Of a stretch of 15,145 nucleotides of DNA, positions 12,448-15,145 are shown in pieces. The notes beneath the pieces are model-generated. The model worked only from the letters and a program-made list of their open reading frames with translations. It was not told the DNA's origin and did not search any database. Positions within the stretch are counted from its first letter, which is position 1. Each line of letters opens with the position of its first letter. The position numbers were made by a program, and so were the translations under genes. This DNA is from Candidatus Falkowiibacteriota bacterium (lineage in GTDB: Bacteria; Patescibacteriota; Patescibacteriia; UBA11705; JACRDX01). The stretch is taken from contig JACRDX010000067.1 in the NCBI GenBank assembly GCA_016212745.1, positions 1 through 15,145 on the forward strand, in the 5' to 3' direction.

Positions 12448-12452
12448 GGCTT

Positions 12453-12508
12453 CCTCCTGTTTTGTTCACTGCTAAATTGAGCTTAGCAAATTAATTAAAT
12501 TTTGTCAA
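12453..12508 (-). promoter_or_regulatory. Promoter, possible operator and Shine-Dalgarno of the Cys-motif gene
   Basis: Minus strand: consensus -35 TTGACA (12503-12508), 17-base spacer, and -10 TAAGCT (12480-12485) preceded by TGC. The inverted repeat TGCTAA (12470-12475) / TTAGCA (12483-12488) spans from -10 to the predicted start. TGTCA (12503-12507) and TGACA (12522-12526) frame the -35. The Shine-Dalgarno AGGAGG is at 12453-12458. Confidence 0.75.
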
Positions 12509-12535
12509 CAGTACGCTAAAATGACAGTAAATATT

Positions 12536-12563
12536 AGCGGGAAAAAATTTTCCCGCTTTTTTT
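12536..12563 (+). terminator. Intrinsic terminator without an obvious plus-strand gene
   Basis: AGCGGGAAAA pairs with TTTTCCCGCT and is followed by TTTTTT (T run 12557-12563). It points along the plus strand, but the nearest plus gene upstream ends at 11792. It could insulate the MurE-like gene from antisense transcription, or end an unseen short RNA. Confidence 0.65.
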
Positions 12564-12567
12564 GTGG

Positions 12568-12596
12568 TTGATTTTGGGGAGGATTGTTGGTATGAT
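12568..12596 (+). promoter_or_regulatory. Promoter of the MurE-like gene
   Basis: -35 TTGATT (12568-12573), 17-base spacer ending in TGG (extended -10), -10 TATGAT (12591-12596). The predicted start near 12603 gives a leader of about 60 bases that contains the hairpin at 12614-12641. Confidence 0.65.
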
Positions 12597-12613
12597 GGCA
12601 AAGATGAAATTAT

Positions 12614-12641
12614 CACCCTTCGGGTGACCACCCGAAGGGTG
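12614..12641 (+). repeat. CACCCTTCGGGT palindrome in the 5' leader of the MurE-like gene
   Basis: CACCCTTCGGGT (12614-12625) and ACCCGAAGGGTG (12630-12641) form a perfect 12-bp stem with loop GACC. Each arm can also fold alone (CACCC-TTC-GGGTG and CCACCC-GAA-GGGTGG). The repeat ends 22 bases before the start codon. Confidence 0.75.
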
Positions 12642-12663
12642 GGAAATTGGAAATTAGGGTTAT

Positions 12664-13980
12664 ATGCTGAAAAAAATAATTAAGAAAATGTTGCCGAAGA
12701 ATGTTTTGGGTTGGTATCATTTTTTGTTGGCAAAAGTTGGAGCAATGATTTATGGATTCCCGTCGCGGAAAATGGTGATTATTGGCATTACCGGCACAAA
12801 AGGCAAAACTTCAACTGCCAATTTTATTTGGTCGGTTTTGAACGCGGCTGGTTTTAAAACCGGCATTATTACAACGGCCAACATTCGCATTGGCGAGCAG
12901 GAAAGTTTGAACAAATACCACATGACAATGCCAGGCAGATTTATTTTGCAAAAAACAATGGCTGAAATGGTTGACGCTAAATGCAAATTTTGCGTGGTTG
13001 AGACAACGTCAGAAGGCATAAAGCAATGGCGGCATATTGGTATTGATTATGATGTTGCTGTGTTCACAAATTTGTCGCCAGAACATTTAGCAGCGCATGA
13101 AAACAGTTTTGAAAAATACAAAGAGGCAAAAGGAAAAATGTTCGCTGCGCTGAATGTTAAGAAACGCAAAATTATAGACGGCCGCGAAATTCAAAAAGTG
13201 ATTATCGCGAATTTTGATGATGAAAATAAAGATTTCTTTTTGAATTTCGCGGCTGACAAAAAAATAACTTTTGGGTTGGATTCGCAAGCAGATGTTGTTG
13301 CGACAAACATTGATGACGCTGCTGATGGCGTGACGTTTAATGTTAGCAGCAATAATTATCGGTTGAATATTGTTGGCGGGTTTAATGTTCACAATGCTTT
13401 GCCAGCGATTGTTGTTGCGAAATTATTTGATATTAATGACGCAACAATACAGCGCGGGCTGGAAAATTTAGCGCAGATTCCAGGGCGCATGGAAGAAATA
13501 AAACAAGGACAAAATTTCAGAGTTTTTGTTGATTATGCGCATGAGCCGAAAAGCATGGAAGCAGCATTGAACACGTCGCGCAAAATTGTTGGCAATGGCA
13601 AGCTGATTGTTTTGCTTGGCGCAGAAGGCAGGGGCAGAGATAAAACAAAGCGGCCGGCAATGGGAAAAGTTGCAGGAGAACTGGCAGATTTTGTTGTGAT
13701 AAGTAATGTTGATCCATATGAAGACGATGCCGCTGCTATTTTGAGAGATATTAAGGTTGGCGCAGAAATGGCTGGCAAAATTGAAAATATAAATTTGTTC
13801 GTAATTGAAGATCGGCGCGCGGGAATTCGTCGCGCATTGAAATTGGCTAACACCGATGACATCGTTTTAATTACTGGCAAAGGCGCTGAACAATCTATTA
13901 CCATTGCTGGCGTTAAATATCCGTGGGATGACCGAATCGTTGTTAGTGAAGAATTGGCGAAAATTAGCGAGAACATATGA
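12664..13980 (+). CDS. murE: MurE-like UDP-MurNAc-peptide ligase lacking the usual N-terminal domain
   Basis: The 438-residue ATP-dependent Mur ligase probably adds the third amino acid to UDP-MurNAc-dipeptide in the cytoplasm. Features: the ATP loop GTKGKTST (44-51), ETTSEGI (113-119), TNLSPEHL (135-142), KAKGKMF-type Lys region (154-160), NVHNALPAI, the C-domain VDYAHEPKS (289-297), GRGRDKTKRP (322-331) and GKGAE (405-409). The N-terminal UDP-sugar domain (about 80 residues in standard MurE) is missing. A short basic and hydrophobic segment, YHFLLAKVGAMIYGFPSRK, replaces it. At the amino-acid selection site, NVDPYEDD (348-355) stands where diaminopimelate-specific enzymes have DNPR, so the added amino acid is probably not meso-diaminopimelate by the usual rule. 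It is the first gene of a pair, with an ATGA overlap to the next. The ribosome-binding site is weak. Confidence 0.88.
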   Translation: MLKKIIKKMLPKNVLGWYHFLLAKVGAMIYGFPSRKMVIIGITGTKGKTSTANFIWSVLNAAGFKTGIITTANIRIGEQESLNKYHMTMPGRFILQKTMAEMVDAKCKFCVVETTSEGIKQWRHIGIDYDVAVFTNLSPEHLAAHENSFEKYKEAKGKMFAALNVKKRKIIDGREIQKVIIANFDDENKDFFLNFAADKKITFGLDSQADVVATNIDDAADGVTFNVSSNNYRLNIVGGFNVHNALPAIVVAKLFDINDATIQRGLENLAQIPGRMEEIKQGQNFRVFVDYAHEPKSMEAALNTSRKIVGNGKLIVLLGAEGRGRDKTKRPAMGKVAGELADFVVISNVDPYEDDAAAILRDIKVGAEMAGKIENINLFVIEDRRAGIRRALKLANTDDIVLITGKGAEQSITIAGVKYPWDDRIVVSEELAKISENI

Positions 13981-14345
13981 GTTTGATTTATGTTGTGCAT
14001 AAACATCGCAGCAGGCAGCTGCATTATGATTTGCGTTTGGAAAGAAAGGGAGTTTTGATGTCATGGGCAGTGCCAAAGCAGCCATCAAACAGCGGGTTAA
14101 AACGGTTGGCAATGCGTGTTGAAAACCACGCGCTTGATTACGCGAAATTTGAAGGTGAGATTCCAGAAGGACAATATGGCGCTGGCATTGTTGAAATTTG
14201 GGACAAAGGAACTTGGCTGCCGGAAAGCGTTAAAAAAGATAAAATAGTTTTTGAGTTGCATGGTAAAAAGTTGAGTGGCCGGTTCGCATTGATTAAGCTC
14301 GCGAATTCTGAAAAAAGTTGGTTATTTTTTAAATTGAAGGATTAA
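13977..14345 (+). CDS. Stand-alone LigD-type 3'-phosphoesterase
   Basis: The 122-residue protein matches the phosphoesterase (PE) module of bacterial DNA ligase D, which trims 3' ribonucleotides and 3' phosphates at DNA ends. VVHKHRSRQLHYDLRLE contains the expected H10, H16, D18 and R20. VENHALDYAKFEG provides H51 and Y55, and IPEGQYGAG the conserved turn; RGTWEP-type DKGTWLPES and a WLFFKLKD end follow. By my recall these correspond to His42, His48, Asp50, Arg52, His84 and Tyr88 of Pseudomonas LigD. The protein starts just before this region, so the N-terminal Arg/Asp/Glu residues of the LigD module are absent. No ligase or polymerase domain is attached. It is translationally coupled to the MurE-like gene by ATGA (13977-13980). 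Confidence 0.9.
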   Translation: MSLIYVVHKHRSRQLHYDLRLERKGVLMSWAVPKQPSNSGLKRLAMRVENHALDYAKFEGEIPEGQYGAGIVEIWDKGTWLPESVKKDKIVFELHGKKLSGRFALIKLANSEKSWLFFKLKD

Positions 14346-14411
14346 AAATAGAGATTTTGTCGCGGGAGTTGGTTATCCACAGCCCTCAATTATGTTGGTC
14401 GTAGAATTATT

Positions 14412-14436
14412 TGTTATGCTGGAATTAAACATAACA
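14412..14436 (+). promoter_or_regulatory. Extended -10 promoter and inverted repeat before the coiled-coil gene
   Basis: TGT followed by TATGCT (14412-14420) is an extended -10 with no good -35. TGTTATG (14412-14418) and CATAACA (14430-14436) form a perfect 7-base inverted repeat over the -10 and predicted start, which could be an operator. The rest of 14346-14446 holds one TTATCCACA word (14373-14381) and nothing else I can support. Confidence 0.45.
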
Positions 14437-14446
14437 AAAAGTATTT

Positions 14447-14869
14447 ATGTTAGATAAAAAAGACTTGCAACAAATTAAAGTAATCGTGCATGACACAGTA
14501 AAGGAGATTGTCCCAGGAATAGTTCATGGCGTTTTAGTCAGTGAATTGCAGCCGTTTCAATTGGCCGTCAAAGAACAATTTGACAGGATAGACGCACGGC
14601 TGGATAAGCTGGAAGAGCGAATGACGCGGTTGGAAGAGCGAATGACGCGGTTGGAAGAGCGAATGGACAGATTGGAAGCGAGAATGGATCGTTTAGAGGC
14701 AAGAATGGATAGTTTAGAACTGGATGTCGCTGAATTAAAAGTTCAAATGACAAGATTGCGTACGGCGGAAAACGATGATGTTGTTGCTGTGCACAGCGAT
14801 GTGCAAGAACTTAAATTGCGTGTTGGCGTGGTGGAAAAGAAAGTGGCACGGCTTGAAAAAAGTTTATGA
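14447..14869 (+). CDS. Heptad-repeat coiled-coil protein
   Basis: The 140-residue soluble protein has an N-terminal part (1-40, LDKKDLQQIKVIVHDTVKEI) followed by a long coiled coil. From about residue 43 the heptads are nearly identical (LEERMTR, LEERMTR, LEERMDR, LEARMDR, LEARMDS), with Leu and Met in the core positions. The DNA shows 21-base tandem units at about 14610-14715. A second short coiled coil ends the protein (LKLRVGVVEKKVARLEKSL). Such proteins are common in Patescibacteria and probably form dimers or trimers; no enzymatic role is suggested. The gene has its own putative promoter and overlaps the next gene by ATGA, so the two are translationally coupled. Specific function unknown. 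Confidence 0.8.
   Translation: MLDKKDLQQIKVIVHDTVKEIVPGIVHGVLVSELQPFQLAVKEQFDRIDARLDKLEERMTRLEERMTRLEERMDRLEARMDRLEARMDSLELDVAELKVQMTRLRTAENDDVVAVHSDVQELKLRVGVVEKKVARLEKSL
14610..14715 (+). repeat. 21-base tandem repeat encoding coiled-coil heptads
   Basis: Five consecutive units of the form (C/T)TGGAAGAGCGAATGACGCGG. The first two are identical and later ones diverge by substitutions. Each unit is one heptad, which fits growth by unequal recombination or slippage. Confidence 0.8.
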
Positions 14870-15135
14870 TTTTGAGTTATATTATCGTTAGCGTAATTTT
14901 GGTAAGTTTAATAAGCTTGGTTGGCGCGCTGGCATTATTGAAGCGGAATTTTTTGGAAAGTAAAATGTTGTATTTGGTCAGTTTTTCTGTCGGCGCATTA
15001 TTGGGCGATGTTTTTATTCACATCGTGCCAGAGCTGGCAATAACAACGCAGCTCAATTTTAGAATTGCAATTTGGATTTTGGTTGGTTTGCTGATATTTT
15101 TCATTTTGGAAAAATTTATTTTCTTGCATCATTGA
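14866..15135 (+). CDS. ZIP-family metal transporter, N-terminal part ending at an early TGA
   Basis: The visible 89 residues have three membrane helices. The second contains SFSVGALLGDVFIHIVPEL, with the H-x-x-P-E metal-binding signature of ZIP (Zn/Fe) transporters, and the third ends ILEKFIFLHH. Full-length ZIP proteins are about 240-260 residues, with a His-rich loop after helix 3, exactly where this frame stops at TGA 15133-15135. In related proteins the loop often begins HH-Cys-His. Here the frame reads His-His-TGA-His, so a TGC-to-TGA change would explain the stop. Only ten bases follow, so I cannot tell a pseudogene from a sequencing error, or from a second fragment downstream. It starts in the ATGA overlap with the coiled-coil gene. 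Confidence 0.7.
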   Translation: MILSYIIVSVILVSLISLVGALALLKRNFLESKMLYLVSFSVGALLGDVFIHIVPELAITTQLNFRIAIWILVGLLIFFILEKFIFLHH

Positions 15136-15145
15136 CACAGAGTTG

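Noticed and set aside
11992..12480. 162-codon plus-strand frame antisense to the Cys-motif gene
   Set aside because: The minus frame has a matched promoter, Shine-Dalgarno and terminator. The plus frame has none, and its length is explained by the high G+C content.
13533..14024. 163-codon minus-strand frame opposite the MurE-like gene
   Set aside because: It is a shadow of a clear Mur ligase coding frame and has no independent support.
14373..14381. TTATCCACA, a perfect DnaA-box word, as sign of a replication origin
   Set aside because: It is a single copy with no cluster, no dnaA/dnaN neighbours and no AT-rich unwinding array. One such 9-base word in 15 kb can arise by chance.
14866..15135. 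Altered genetic code (UGA read as Gly, as in some Patescibacteria)
   Set aside because: TGA ends other genes here at natural protein ends (2898, 4798, 10523, 13980, 14869), several with ATGA overlaps, and no long gene has internal TGA codons.
1..15145. Transposase or integrase that could mobilise the repeats
   Set aside because: No ORF shows transposase, integrase or reverse transcriptase motifs, so any mobilising enzyme must lie elsewhere in the genome.

Overview
The window is about 15 kb of AT-rich DNA (protein-coding stretches such as 13201-13260 count 30% G+C) that looks like a chromosomal piece from a Patescibacteria/CPR bacterium, probably of the Parcubacteria type. The reasons are: densely packed operons with 2-4 base gaps or ATGA overlaps, mostly weak Shine-Dalgarno sequences, a small DUF2304 membrane protein beside a family 2 glycosyltransferase, a MurE-like ligase without its N-terminal domain, a stand-alone LigD-type 3'-phosphoesterase, and many kinds of short palindromic repeats. 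The taxonomic call is inference. Genes use the standard bacterial code: TGA ends several ORFs with sensible ATGA overlaps.

Layout. 1-152: the tail of a family 4 glycosyltransferase gene, ending in a terminator. 130-2301 (minus): a large polytopic membrane protein carrying five in-frame repeat insertions. 2404-4798 (plus): a single-pass membrane protein, a small two-helix membrane protein and a GT-C/ArnT-like membrane glycosyltransferase. 4795-5126: a solitary GC-richer gene for a small Arg-rich membrane protein with its own near-consensus promoter, a hairpin around its ribosome-binding site, and a terminator. 5201-7748: a UDP-glucuronate decarboxylase-like epimerase followed with almost no spacing by a probable restriction endonuclease and a beta-class DNA methyltransferase. 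7763-11792: a glycan operon (DPM1-like GT2, DUF2304 protein, GT2, Cys-rich membrane-anchored protein, GT4). 11763-12508 (minus): tRNA-Trp(CCA) and a solitary GC-rich gene for an unrecognised Cys-motif protein. 12536-14345 (plus): MurE-like ligase and LigD-type 3'-phosphoesterase. 14412-15145: a heptad-repeat coiled-coil protein and a ZIP transporter ORF that stops early.

How the genes fit together. Most of the window is a surface glycan and envelope locus: nucleotide-sugar synthesis, soluble and membrane glycosyltransferases, anchored exported proteins and a peptidoglycan ligase. A restriction-modification pair is embedded in it. Two solitary, GC-richer, strongly signalled genes (4852-5088 and 11938-12447) stand out from this background and match no family I recognise.

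The most striking feature is the number of short repeats of at least eight sequence types lying inside genes, nearly always keeping the reading frame, so that repeat DNA has become loops, linkers and C-terminal tails of glycosyltransferases, membrane proteins and the methyltransferase. No stretch longer than 300 bases lacks a gene. The longest intergenic spaces (2302-2403, 5089-5298, 8444-8560, 12448-12663, 14346-14446) hold the repeats, promoters and terminators listed.
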